A DNA stretch of 11,908 nucleotides from DASVEE01 sp036399695 (GCA_036399695.1 DASWMP010000047.1:1-11908), one strand, 5' to 3'; shown: positions 1-7,180, counted from the first letter of the stretch. Translations and numbers: made by a program. The notes: generated from the sequence alone by a model not told the origin.

Positions 1-142
1 AGAGAGTTGCCGGTTCGCAAATCATGATGGCGGGAGTGTGCGGAGCTGTAGCGTGCTGGCGTGGTTGCTCGCGTGACGGACAGGATTGTCCATCCTCCAC
101 GACAACGTTCCAGGCGACCGCCCTCGTGTATCGTTGCGCCCG

Positions 143-556
143 ATGACGATTGAAGCTCCCACTCCCTCCTCTTTCCGCGGTGTCAGTCTCGATGCCTCGC
201 TCACCGTCACCGATCTCCAGAAAAGCATGGCCTGGTATTGCGACGTCTTCGGCTTCGCGGTCGCGAAGACGTTCGAGCGCGAGGGACGGCTCATGGCCGT
301 ATCGCTGCGCGCCGGAGAGGTGCGCATCCTGCTCACGCAGGACGACGGCGCCAAGGGTGAGGATCGCGTCAAGGGCGCGGGCTTCTCGCTCCAGATCACG
401 ACCGATCAGGACATCGACGAGGTGGCGAGCCGGGTGAGGGAACAGGGTGGCACGTTCGACACGGAGCCGACCGACACCCCCTGGGGTGTGCGCATGTTCC
501 GGCTGCGCGATCCGGATGGCTTCAGGTTCACGATCTCCTCGCGTGCGCCGCACTGA
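143..556 (+). CDS. VOC (glyoxalase/bleomycin-resistance fold) single-domain protein
   Basis: A 137-residue protein with one vicinal-oxygen-chelate module. It opens with a beta strand (SLTVTDLQKS, residues 19-28), followed by WYCDVFGF (31-38), the usual helix-to-turn of the fold, and closes with RDPDGFRFTIS (122-132), the usual last strand. Many VOC enzymes bind a metal through His/Glu on the first strand and Glu on the last. Here the last strand reads F-R-F-T and lacks that Glu, so a metal-dependent dioxygenase or lyase is unlikely and a binding or resistance-type role is more plausible. The ATG at 143 was chosen because the fold begins about 15 residues later. An in-frame TTG at 86 would add 19 residues unlike the family, and the AGGA before it is too close to serve it. 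No strong Shine-Dalgarno precedes 143. The specific substrate cannot be told. The next gene is 125 bases downstream on the same strand. Confidence 0.85.
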   Translation: MTIEAPTPSSFRGVSLDASLTVTDLQKSMAWYCDVFGFAVAKTFEREGRLMAVSLRAGEVRILLTQDDGAKGEDRVKGAGFSLQITTDQDIDEVASRVREQGGTFDTEPTDTPWGVRMFRLRDPDGFRFTISSRAPH

Positions 557-681
557 AAGACCGCTCCACACAAAATTCTCTCCTAGATTGGAAATCGCAC
601 CCGATTCCCCCGTCCTCCCGGATGGCTGGATGCGGAGTTGGTCCTCTGCCTCGAAGCCAATGCAACCGGAGGAGAGAAACC

Positions 682-3420
682 ATGGGTTCGATCAGGAGAG
701 GTGTCTGCAGTCTTTCGTTGCTCGTCGCGCTGGTGCTGCTGCTCGTCAGTGCCGTCGCTGTCGCACAGGACGACAAGGGCGTGACGATGGTGTACATGTC
801 CGACCCGCAGTACGTCTGGTATTCGCCGGAAGACGCGGCGAAAAGCGCGGCCGCCATCAAGCGCATGGTCGCCGCGAGCGACAACATCCAACAGCTCGGC
901 AGGTGGCCATACTCGCTGCGCACTGGGGGCGGCGCGACGATCGCCAAGCCGTCGGGGGTCATCATCAACGGCGACCTGACCGCCTACTTTCACCAGTGGC
1001 AGTTCCAGTTCTACCGGAACAACGTCGTCAACCGCGACGGCCAGAATACGGCCCCTTATCCGCTCTATCCCGGCCTCGGCAATCACGACTACAAGAACAA
1101 TCTCGGCGACTGCAGGAGCGACTATCAGTATCCGCCCATCGACGGCAACCGCTGCGCCAAAGAAGCGATCTGGTACATGGCCGACGCCATCCAGTCGCTG
1201 CCCGGCCTCGTCAATCACGACGTCTCGGGCGCCATCACCGTGAAGAACATGGGCGCGTTCGTGGCCCGCTTCTCCATCAGCTACGACCAGGGCGGCAGCA
1301 GGCAGTCTCAGAGCACGGACGTTTTCGAGGTCCTGCAGAGCCGCACGCTCATCATTCCTCCCGGCGCGACCAACGTGGAGGCGCACCTGGAGGAGCACAC
1401 GGGGTTCAACTGGAAATCTGTCGTCAAGCCCACCGCCACCCGGCCGTGGCGCGGCTGCTACGAGCTCACCGGCACGACCCTCTTCCCCAATGCGGCGGCG
1501 GTCTCCTGCAGCACCCGCTGGCCCGACGGCAGTAACGGCAGCCTCGCCTACTCGTTCGATGTGGGCAACTACCACTTCGTACAGCTTCAATACCGGCCCG
1601 ACTATGCAGCGAATCTGCAGAACGTCGACTACGTGTTTTTCGACTCGCCCGGCTTCAGCGTCACGCAGTCGTTCGGCTGGCTGACGGCCGACCTCGCCGC
1701 TGCCACCGCGGCCGGCAAGCGCATCGTCATCAACATGCACGACCCTCTTGCCCGCGACTGTGGTACCCGCTGCAATCCCGGCAACGTCATCACCGACCCG
1801 CAGTTCACGGCCGCCATCGCCAACACGAACGTCGTCGCGATCTTCGGCGGTCACCTGCACGAGCTGTTCGGAAAGGCGCCCGCCACGCTCGACGGCGTGA
1901 GCACCGTCATCAACAACGGCCGCTACACCATTCCCACGTTCACGAGCGGCTCGGCGGACTGCGAGCGCTTCCTCCTCGCCGATTTTCATGACCGCTACTT
2001 CAACGTCGCCGCGGTCGACTCCTACGGCAGCGCGCCCGTGTTCGTCACCGGCGCCAATGCCCAGTGCCGGCCCGGTTTCCCACACGCCAATTTGTCCGAC
2101 ACGGCGCCGCGAACCGTCTACATCACCCGGCCGCCGGTGCTCTCAGCCATCACCGCCACGCCGTCGTCGCTGGCCGAGGGTGGGGCTGTGACGTTCTCCG
2201 CGGAGGCGACTGATGCGGATGGCGACGCGCTGACGTGGTCGTGGAACTTCAACGACGGAAGCACGGGCAGCGGCCGGACCGTGACGCACGTGTACGCTGA
2301 CAACGGCAGCTACACCGCCACCGTCACGGTGAATGATGGATACGACGGCACCGCCAGCAAGGACGTCATCGTCACGGTCGCCAACGTCAATCCCACGATC
2401 GCCGTCACCAGCGCCGCCATCAACGAAAACGACGTTGCCACGCTCGACGTGACGATCGCCGATCCCGGCGTCCCCGATACGTTCACCCTCACGATCGATT
2501 GGAAAGACGGCGGCGCGCCGGAGACGTTCACGCCCGCCGCGGGGACGACGTCGTACAGCCACCGGTACGGCGACGACGACCCGACCAGTACGCCGTCGGA
2601 TCTGTACACCGTTGCCTTCTCGCTGCGCGACGACGACGGCGGCACCGCCGCCACGATCGCGGGCGTGACGGTTTCGAACGTGCAGCCCGTGGCCGCCATC
2701 ACGTCGCTCGTCGATGAAGCGGGCCAGCTCGTCGGGCTCGACGGTCCGGTGCTCGCGGGACTCTCCGTGACATCACACGAGAGCTACGCCGACACAGGTC
2801 TGCGCGACACGCGTACGGCTACGCGGGACTGGGGCGACGGGACTCCCATTGAGGCGCTCGGCGTCGTCACCGCCACCACCTCGGCCGTGCACGTCTACGC
2901 GGCAGCGCGCGTGTATCCGCTGACCGTCATCGTCACGGACGACGACAGCGGCGCCGGCACCGCGAGCCGCGACATCCGCGTCGTCACGCCGGTGCAGGCG
3001 ACCACCGAAGCCATCGCGGCGCTGGCGACGATCACGTCAACGAATGCCGACGCGGCGAGATCGCTCGAGAAGGCGCTCAAGGGCCTGAACGGCAATCCCG
3101 GCGCGAGCAACGGCGCGCTCCACAAGCTCGCCGCGGGTCAGTACGCGGCCGCTCTGAAAGCGATCGCCGGCGTCATTGGCGACCTCGAAGCCGCCGAGCG
3201 CGCGGACAGCTCACTCGACTTCACGAAGCTGAAGAGTCTCCTCACGCTCGTCGCGAAATCGGTCGCGGTGGCGCAAATCGCGTCCGCCGAAAGCACCGCC
3301 GCGACACCCGGCCAGGTGAAGCGTGTCGCCGACTCGAAGGCCTTCGTGGCCGCTGGCCAGGCGCGCCTCGCCGCCCGTGAGTACATCCAGGCCGTCGAGC
3401 TCTTTCACCGGTCGCTCTGA
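682..3420 (+). CDS. Secreted calcineurin-like metallophosphoesterase with cytolysin-domain-4-like insert and PKD domains
   Basis: A 912-residue exported protein. GGAGGAG sits just upstream of the ATG at 682. Residues 1-29 form a signal peptide (basic start, Leu/Val-rich core, cleavage near AVAQ-DD). Metallophosphoesterase motifs appear in order: SDPQ (D41), NGD (D98), GNHD (N134, H135), an N-M-H-D block (H353) and GGHLH (H391, H393). Together they give a near-complete dinuclear metal site, with Gln at D41+2 where many relatives have His. The catalytic region is split by about 95 residues (182-276) resembling domain 4 of cholesterol-dependent cytolysins (listed separately). After the catalytic part come three PKD-like domains (about 486-567, 571-667, 668-768; WNFNDGS, IDWKDGG and RDWGDGT with following H-x-Y turns). 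A helical tail (about 775-912) ends in tetratricopeptide-like helices. The likely role is extracellular or periplasmic phosphoester hydrolysis; the substrate is unknown. I infer that the PKD domains hold it at a surface or on a polymer. Confidence 0.9.
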   Translation: MGSIRRGVCSLSLLVALVLLLVSAVAVAQDDKGVTMVYMSDPQYVWYSPEDAAKSAAAIKRMVAASDNIQQLGRWPYSLRTGGGATIAKPSGVIINGDLTAYFHQWQFQFYRNNVVNRDGQNTAPYPLYPGLGNHDYKNNLGDCRSDYQYPPIDGNRCAKEAIWYMADAIQSLPGLVNHDVSGAITVKNMGAFVARFSISYDQGGSRQSQSTDVFEVLQSRTLIIPPGATNVEAHLEEHTGFNWKSVVKPTATRPWRGCYELTGTTLFPNAAAVSCSTRWPDGSNGSLAYSFDVGNYHFVQLQYRPDYAANLQNVDYVFFDSPGFSVTQSFGWLTADLAAATAAGKRIVINMHDPLARDCGTRCNPGNVITDPQFTAAIANTNVVAIFGGHLHELFGKAPATLDGVSTVINNGRYTIPTFTSGSADCERFLLADFHDRYFNVAAVDSYGSAPVFVTGANAQCRPGFPHANLSDTAPRTVYITRPPVLSAITATPSSLAEGGAVTFSAEATDADGDALTWSWNFNDGSTGSGRTVTHVYADNGSYTATVTVNDGYDGTASKDVIVTVANVNPTIAVTSAAINENDVATLDVTIADPGVPDTFTLTIDWKDGGAPETFTPAAGTTSYSHRYGDDDPTSTPSDLYTVAFSLRDDDGGTAATIAGVTVSNVQPVAAITSLVDEAGQLVGLDGPVLAGLSVTSHESYADTGLRDTRTATRDWGDGTPIEALGVVTATTSAVHVYAAARVYPLTVIVTDDDSGAGTASRDIRVVTPVQATTEAIAALATITSTNADAARSLEKALKGLNGNPGASNGALHKLAAGQYAAALKAIAGVIGDLEAAERADSSLDFTKLKSLLTLVAKSVAVAQIASAESTAATPGQVKRVADSKAFVAAGQARLAAREYIQAVELFHRSL
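1225..1509 (+). other. Insert resembling cholesterol-dependent cytolysin domain 4 (thiol-cytolysin C-terminal beta-sandwich)
   Basis: This encodes residues about 182-276 of the phosphoesterase, between the GNHD motif and the late His motifs. From memory, cytolysin domain 4 runs: I-T-L-x-H-x-GAYVA-x-F, a variable hairpin, H-x-S-T-V-I-P-L, N-x-R-I-x-A-R-ECTGLAWEWWR, then W-GTTLYP. Here the order is ITVKNMGAFVARFSISYD (185-202), RTLIIPPGATNVEAHLE (221-237), EHTGFNWKSVV (238-248), then ELTGTTLFP (261-269). Spacing and order match along the whole domain. T266-L267 sit where the Thr-Leu cholesterol-recognition pair lies in perfringolysin. Of the undecapeptide, E, T, G and the first W remain. The Cys is His, and the second and third Trp and the Arg are replaced. 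There are no pore-forming domains 1-3, so I infer a binding module (lipid, sterol or glycan), not a pore former. Confidence 0.7.
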
Positions 3421-3441
3421 CCGGCGCCCGCCTCACAACGT

Positions 3442-3473
3442 CAATGGCGCCGCCGGAAACGGCGGCGCCATTG
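3442..3473 (+). terminator. Strong hairpin after the phosphoesterase gene (probable terminator)
   Basis: A perfect 14-bp inverted repeat (3442-3455 against 3460-3473) encloses the tetraloop GAAA. It begins 21 bases after the phosphoesterase stop. The stem is GC-rich with A/T at its base. The downstream bases GATTAAC carry no proper U-run, so termination may be rho-assisted or the hairpin may protect the 3' end. It lies before the ribosome binding site of the next gene, on the same strand. Confidence 0.6.
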
Positions 3474-3511
3474 GATTAACTGCAGGCGATCCCAACGAGC
3501 CCTGGACCACC

Positions 3512-3520
3512 AAAGGAGAT
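3512..3520 (+). promoter_or_regulatory. Ribosome binding site AAAGGAGAT ahead of the RHS gene's original start
   Basis: AAAGGAGAT lies 10 bases before the ATG at 3531, which opens a clear signal peptide. It is by far the best translation-start signal between 3421 and 3700. It argues that translation was meant to begin at 3531 and not at the weak GTG at 3673, where the open RHS frame first offers a start codon. Confidence 0.75.
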
Positions 3521-3530
3521 AGACGCCCGT

Positions 3531-3713
3531 ATGCCATCGCTGCGACCGCTCCTGCTCGCCCTGCCGCTCCTTCCCTCCGTCCCCGCCCGGCCCTGGCGCA
3601 GCCCGCCGCCGACATGCCCCTGCCGCCGGTCGCGAAGAAGGAACCGCAGACGACGAAGGTGCATGGCGGGACGTGGGTCGACGACTCTTCCGGCTGCGCG
3701 ACAAGTTTGGTAA
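3531..3713 (+). pseudogene. Out-of-frame 5' end of the RHS gene (signal peptide and linker)
   Basis: From the ATG at 3531 the frame reads MPSLRPLLLALPLLPSVPAR, a good signal-peptide start. It then turns into an Arg/Pro/Cys-rich run (RRSRRRNRRRRR) typical of reading the wrong frame, and stops at 3713. The next frame over continues sensibly from about 3583 with PALAQPAADMPLPPVAKKEP (the cleavage site would be ALAQ) and TTKVHGGTWVDD. The RHS body then starts in a third frame near 3679 with RLFRLRDKFGNVTRSVD. Two frame changes of the same sense (each like one lost base) are therefore needed to join signal peptide, linker and body. The cause could be mutation, a deletion that removed the N-terminal part of a longer RHS protein, or sequencing/assembly error. 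The sequence alone does not decide. Confidence 0.65.
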
Positions 3714-6309
3714 CGTCACGCGCAGCGTCGACCCGAACGATGTGGTGGTGGAAAGTACGTTCGACCTGCTCGCGCGGCCGCTGACCTCCACGGTGAAAGG
3801 GATAGCAGGCTGCGACACGGCGGCCGATCCTCTCTGCGCGACAGACCTGACGACGCGGTCCATCTATTCATCAACCTCGGGCCAGCTCAGCGTGCTCCAA
3901 AAGCCGAGCGGCGGAGTGACGACGTACCAGTACGACAATCGCAGCCGGGTCACCGCCACACTGCGCGGCACGGGGACGAATGCGCTCGTCGAGAAGATCG
4001 AGACCATCTACGACCCGTCGAGCGGCCGGAAGAGCCTCGATTCGTACTTTGCCCTCGAGAGCGGCACATGGGTGCAGCGGAAGTCCGACGGCTACGGATA
4101 CGATCTCTTTGGCTGGTTGGATACCGTCGCGCATGCCGACAGCACCACCATCAGGTACACGCATGACCCGATGGGGCAGGTGCTCACCGTTCGCGACGAG
4201 AATGATCCTGCCGGTGAGCCGTCGACGCACTACTGGTACGACGCCGCAGGCCGGCTGCTCGACGTGCGGCAGAAACTCGGCGCCGGGGAGATCGTGACCG
4301 CCTATGCCTACGATTTGCACGGCAATGTGGTCTCGGTCACCGATCCAAACGGCAACACCACGACCTACGCGTACGACGACTTCGGACAGTTGCTGCAGCA
4401 GACGAGTCCCGTCACGGGCGTGACGAGATACAGCTACGACGTCGGCGGCAATCTCCTGTCGACCGTGGACGCGAACGGGTCAGCCACGACGCGCAGCTAC
4501 GACGTCCTGGGACGGACCGTATCTTCGTCCAGCACCCTCGGCATGACCACGGAATCATCGTCCTGGAGCTACGACTCCGGTTCTTTTGAGAGGGGGCGGC
4601 TTTCCTCGCTGAGCGATCCGACAGGCACGACGACGTACGCCTACGAACGACGGGGCCTGCCCCGTAGTGAGACGAAGGTCATCAGGGAAAAGGCCTACGT
4701 CACATCTTTCCGGTACGATGCGGACGGGAATCGCGTCGGAATCGGCTATCCCTCGGGCAAAAGTGTGACGTACACGTTCGATTACGCCGGCCGGTCGGTT
4801 TCGGCCTCTGTTGGTGCAACGACGCTCGTTTCGTCAGCCAGCTATTACCCGTTCGGCCCGCTCAAACAGTTCACCTACGGTAATGGGCTGGTGCGGCAGA
4901 CGGCTTACGGCAACCGCTACCAGCCGATCTTTCACAGCGTCTCCGGTCCCGGCGGCGCGGTCGTCAGCTTTCAATACGACATCGATGCCGTGGGTAACAT
5001 CACGGAGATTCACGATCTGCTCGCGCCGCAGTACAACCGCGATTTCGGTTACGACGACCTGAATCGCCTGACCGCGGCCACGACGGGTGCGGGGCTTTGG
5101 GGGAACGGATCGTACACGTACGACGCGATGGGGAACATGCTCACGGCCAGCCTCGGCGCGCAACGCAACTCCACCTTTACGTTCGCCGGTTCGACGCCGA
5201 AGATCGCCACCGCGACGGAGTTGGGTGTCGCTACCATCCCGACGTACGACGCGGCCGGGAACGAGACGACCGTCGGCGCCAGCAGCTACTCCTGGTCGCC
5301 CCGTAATCTTCTCAGCCGTGTAGAGACGGCCGACTCTGTCACGTTGAACGGATTCGACGCGCGCGGCATCCGCACCACGCGGCAAGGCCTCATCAAACGC
5401 ATCGCCGACGGCGCATCCCTCCGTCACTCGCTGTATACGCCCGAGCTTCAGGCACTCAGTACCATCGATTACTTCATCCACTGGGGCGAGGCGACGGAAT
5501 CGAGCCGCCGCGAGATCGTCTGGTTCTCGGGTGTCCCCGTGGCCCAGATCGACACCACGCCCGGGGGCGGATCGCTGCGCTACACCATCTCTGACCACCT
5601 CGGTACTCCGATCGTTCAGACCGACGCCTCCGGCACGGTGGTGTGGCGCGCCGAGCACGAGCCGTACGGGAACGTCTTCGTCATGCGTTCTGGCGCGGCA
5701 CCTGAGCAACCGCTCCGTTTCCCGGGACAGGAGCTCGAAACCGTCACCGCTCGAGGGGAGGAGAGTTACAACGTCTTCCGATGGTACCGGAGTGGGTGGG
5801 GGCGATATACCCAGGCGGATCCAATCGGCATGGTGGACGGTCCCCACCTGTATAGCTATGTGAACGGCCGCCCAACGATGATGATCGATCCGTCTGGACT
5901 GTGTGCTGCTTGCGACGACTGCCCCTCTGGCGAATGGAACTTTGACGCGCCTGGTTTCGGCGTTTCGGGCGCAGGCTTCTATGGACGCTCTGTGACCTGG
6001 GGAACTTACGTGTGCAAGGGAAATGGTCGCCAAGTGAAGGTGCGGATCGAATGCACAATGCTCGGTCCCATCTTGGGGCTCGGCATCGGATTCAGTGGGC
6101 CAGCGGGCGTTAAGCCGATGGCTTGCGCCTGCAATGAAACCGGATTGCTAGGAAAATCCAGAGGCTGGACCGGATGGGTGGGGCCGATCAATATCGACGG
6201 CAGCGGCTGTGGGACTAAGCCCGGTGGAACGAGTAACAGCTTTGGCGTCTCGAAATCCTGGGGCGCGGGTTTTGCCGGCACACGCTGCACGACAATAAGG
6301 GTCGAATGA
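3673..6309 (+). CDS. RHS/YD-repeat protein with variable C-terminal tip (candidate polymorphic toxin)
   Basis: An open frame of 878 codons from a GTG at 3673. The frame is open from 3523, but there is no good start, and the natural start is probably at 3531 in another frame. Residues 1-610 or so are YD repeats: YQYDNRSRV, YWYDAAGRLLDV, YAYDLHGNVVSVTDPNG, YAYDDFGQL, YSYDVGGNLLSTVD, FRYDADGNR, YTYDAMGNML and others. Such repeats wrap into a hollow beta shell that encloses a toxin. The RHS-associated core follows: ISDHLGTPIVQTDASG, RFPGQELE, WGRYTQADPIGM, YSYVNGRPTMMIDPSGL (ending at residue 743). The last 135 residues are unrelated to the repeats. The gene ends overlapping a small membrane-protein gene by ATGA. 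RHS proteins of this layout commonly deliver toxins between cells. At 878 residues the body looks short at its N-terminus. Activity is doubtful unless the frame break upstream is artefactual. Confidence 0.85.
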   Translation: MGRRLFRLRDKFGNVTRSVDPNDVVVESTFDLLARPLTSTVKGIAGCDTAADPLCATDLTTRSIYSSTSGQLSVLQKPSGGVTTYQYDNRSRVTATLRGTGTNALVEKIETIYDPSSGRKSLDSYFALESGTWVQRKSDGYGYDLFGWLDTVAHADSTTIRYTHDPMGQVLTVRDENDPAGEPSTHYWYDAAGRLLDVRQKLGAGEIVTAYAYDLHGNVVSVTDPNGNTTTYAYDDFGQLLQQTSPVTGVTRYSYDVGGNLLSTVDANGSATTRSYDVLGRTVSSSSTLGMTTESSSWSYDSGSFERGRLSSLSDPTGTTTYAYERRGLPRSETKVIREKAYVTSFRYDADGNRVGIGYPSGKSVTYTFDYAGRSVSASVGATTLVSSASYYPFGPLKQFTYGNGLVRQTAYGNRYQPIFHSVSGPGGAVVSFQYDIDAVGNITEIHDLLAPQYNRDFGYDDLNRLTAATTGAGLWGNGSYTYDAMGNMLTASLGAQRNSTFTFAGSTPKIATATELGVATIPTYDAAGNETTVGASSYSWSPRNLLSRVETADSVTLNGFDARGIRTTRQGLIKRIADGASLRHSLYTPELQALSTIDYFIHWGEATESSRREIVWFSGVPVAQIDTTPGGGSLRYTISDHLGTPIVQTDASGTVVWRAEHEPYGNVFVMRSGAAPEQPLRFPGQELETVTARGEESYNVFRWYRSGWGRYTQADPIGMVDGPHLYSYVNGRPTMMIDPSGLCAACDDCPSGEWNFDAPGFGVSGAGFYGRSVTWGTYVCKGNGRQVKVRIECTMLGPILGLGIGFSGPAGVKPMACACNETGLLGKSRGWTGWVGPINIDGSGCGTKPGGTSNSFGVSKSWGAGFAGTRCTTIRVE
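5902..6306 (+). other. Variable RHS C-terminal tip, Gly/Cys-rich, function not recognised
   Basis: This encodes residues 744-878, immediately after the core motif IDPSGL. The tip has nine cysteines, starting with a CxxCxxC cluster (C744, C747, C750). It is rich in Gly and aromatic residues and has a hydrophobic Gly-rich stretch, GPILGLGIGFSGPAG. I find no HNH, deaminase, ADP-ribosyltransferase, protease or RNase signature. The next gene encodes a membrane protein, which fits a toxin acting at the membrane, but that is inference. The cysteines could form disulfides outside the cytoplasm. By hand count, 5881-6300 holds 249 G+C in 420 bases, close to the repeat region. Confidence 0.6.
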
Positions 6310-6614
6310 TGAGTAAGGCTGCCAAGATCCTGCTCGGGGTGGCGACGCTGCTGCCGCTGGTGTATATCTTTACGATTCTGTTCGTGTATCGCGACTTTAA
6401 ATACGACACGATACAGAGGATCCACTACGTCCTGATGGCGCTATACGTCACGCTGCTCTTCATCTACACGCGTGATGTACGCGATACCGACCGATTACCC
6501 GACGAAAAAAGGGCGCTTTGGGGTGCCCTCATTTTCGTGGGATCGTCGGTCGCTCAGCTGATCTACTTCTGGAACTATATCTGGCCCGACGATGAGTCGA
6601 CCGCGGGAAGATAA
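6306..6614 (+). CDS. Small three-helix membrane protein, probable immunity partner of the RHS tip
   Basis: A 102-residue protein whose ATG overlaps the RHS stop (ATGA at 6306-6309), so it is probably translationally coupled. A second ATG directly follows at 6309. Three membrane segments are clear: about residues 6-28 (ILLGVATLLPLVYIFTILFV), 39-55 (IHYVLMALYVTLLFIYT) and 70-93 (ALWGALIFVGSSVAQLIYFW). Charged loops lie at 29-38 and 56-69 (TRDVRDTDRLPDEKR), and the tail is short and acidic. I recognise no family. Position directly after an RHS variable tip, small size and coupling are the usual marks of an immunity gene, and membrane location suggests protection against a membrane-acting or periplasmic toxin. 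By hand count 6301-6600 holds 159 G+C in 300 bases and 6361-6420 only 23 in 60, lower than the flanking genes. Confidence 0.75.
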   Translation: MMSKAAKILLGVATLLPLVYIFTILFVYRDFKYDTIQRIHYVLMALYVTLLFIYTRDVRDTDRLPDEKRALWGALIFVGSSVAQLIYFWNYIWPDDESTAGR

Positions 6615-6673
6615 CAGGCGAATTGAGGATCGGGGAAGGCGCGTGGGACCTTCCTCAATCCTGCAATTGCCTG
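6615..6673. terminator. Inverted repeat filling the gap between two convergent stops
   Basis: The 59 bases between the stop of the small membrane-protein gene and the stop of the first pilin gene (other strand) form a nested imperfect inverted repeat. CAGGC(G)AATTG at 6615-6625 pairs with CAATTGCCTG at 6664-6673. ATTGAGGA at 6622-6629 pairs with TCCTCAAT at 6652-6659. GGAAGG at 6634-6639 pairs with CCTTCC at 6649-6654. The outer and middle helices compete for 6622-6625. It probably works as a terminator in both directions, although neither side carries a long U-run. Confidence 0.5.
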
Positions 6674-7159
6674 TTACGGGGTCTGCACGCCTTCCGGGTA
6701 CTGGAGAAACATCCCGTTGCTGTAGATGATGTCGCAATCGGGGGAGTTGGTTCCGCCGCCGTCGGGCGTACCCTGACGGATCCCGTCTTTGCCGTATGAC
6801 GTGATGGAATAGCTGTGGGCACTGGCGTCAGTGCGGAAGTCGTACAGGCGTGCCCACCCGTCCTTTTCCGGAAACGGCGGCCGGACGAAGGTCGGTTCGA
6901 GCATCTGCCGCATGTCGGCGACAGTGACGGCCTCGTCGCAGCAGACCGCGAGGCCTGCCGCGCTATAACCACCGGTCTCAGTCGATCGTGATTCCCATCC
7001 CATGGCTACCTGACGGATATCGGCCATCGAACGCTTCTGCTTGGCGCGCGTCATGGCGCTGAGCAGGTTCGGGATGGCGATGGCGGCCAGGATGCCGATG
7101 ATTGCGACGACGATCAGGAGCTCGATGAGGGTGAACCCTTTTTCCTCTCTCTGCAGCAT
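6674..7159 (-). CDS. Type IV pilin-like protein (prepilin N-terminal methylation motif), second copy
   Basis: A 161-residue protein. The start at 7159 is preceded by GGAGAT and gives the short leader MLQREEKG, cut by prepilin peptidase before FTLIELLIVVAIIGILAAIA. Glu is at mature position 5, and the long hydrophobic helix packs into the pilus core. The globular part contains SMADIRQVAMGWESRST, then a Cys pair (C73, C74), and ends with DCDIIYSNGMFLQYPEGVQT, a tail nearly shared with the neighbouring pilin. It is a paralogue of the upstream gene. Compared with that copy, it has gained the Cys pair, two Pro-rich turns and a longer loop, so it may be a minor pilin or pseudopilin. It would be transcribed after the other pilin, across a terminator. 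A longer in-frame start at 7195 gives a leader unlike prepilins. Confidence 0.85.
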   Translation of the reverse strand: MLQREEKGFTLIELLIVVAIIGILAAIAIPNLLSAMTRAKQKRSMADIRQVAMGWESRSTETGGYSAAGLAVCCDEAVTVADMRQMLEPTFVRPPFPEKDGWARLYDFRTDASAHSYSITSYGKDGIRQGTPDGGGTNSPDCDIIYSNGMFLQYPEGVQTP

Positions 7160-7180
7160 CGAGGATCTCCCTGCTGGTCT

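Noticed and set aside
86..142. N-terminal extension of the VOC protein from a TTG at 86
   Set aside because: The 19 extra residues do not fit the fold, and the AGGA directly touches the TTG, which is too close for ribosome binding.
1..142. C-terminal end of an upstream gene
   Set aside because: All short plus frames stop early and none shows a recognisable protein end. The stretch is left unassigned.
583..2085. A 500-codon open frame on the minus strand opposite the phosphoesterase
   Set aside because: Its product is Arg/Gly/Val-rich low-complexity text with no domain, while the plus strand here has a signal peptide, a ribosome binding site and catalytic motifs. It is an antisense shadow common in high-GC DNA.
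3442..3473. Hairpin as a mobile-element end or attachment site
   Set aside because: It is a single perfect stem with a GNRA loop right after a stop codon, with no direct repeat, integrase or transposase nearby.
4834..6033. A 399-codon minus-strand frame under the RHS gene
   Set aside because: The product has no recognisable motif, and the plus frame carries regular YD repeats throughout.
5902..6306. Known nuclease, deaminase or ADP-ribosyltransferase toxin in the RHS tip
   Set aside because: I looked for HNH, HxxH-type, CxE...PCxxC and R-S-E type motifs and found none. The cysteines do not fit a deaminase pattern.
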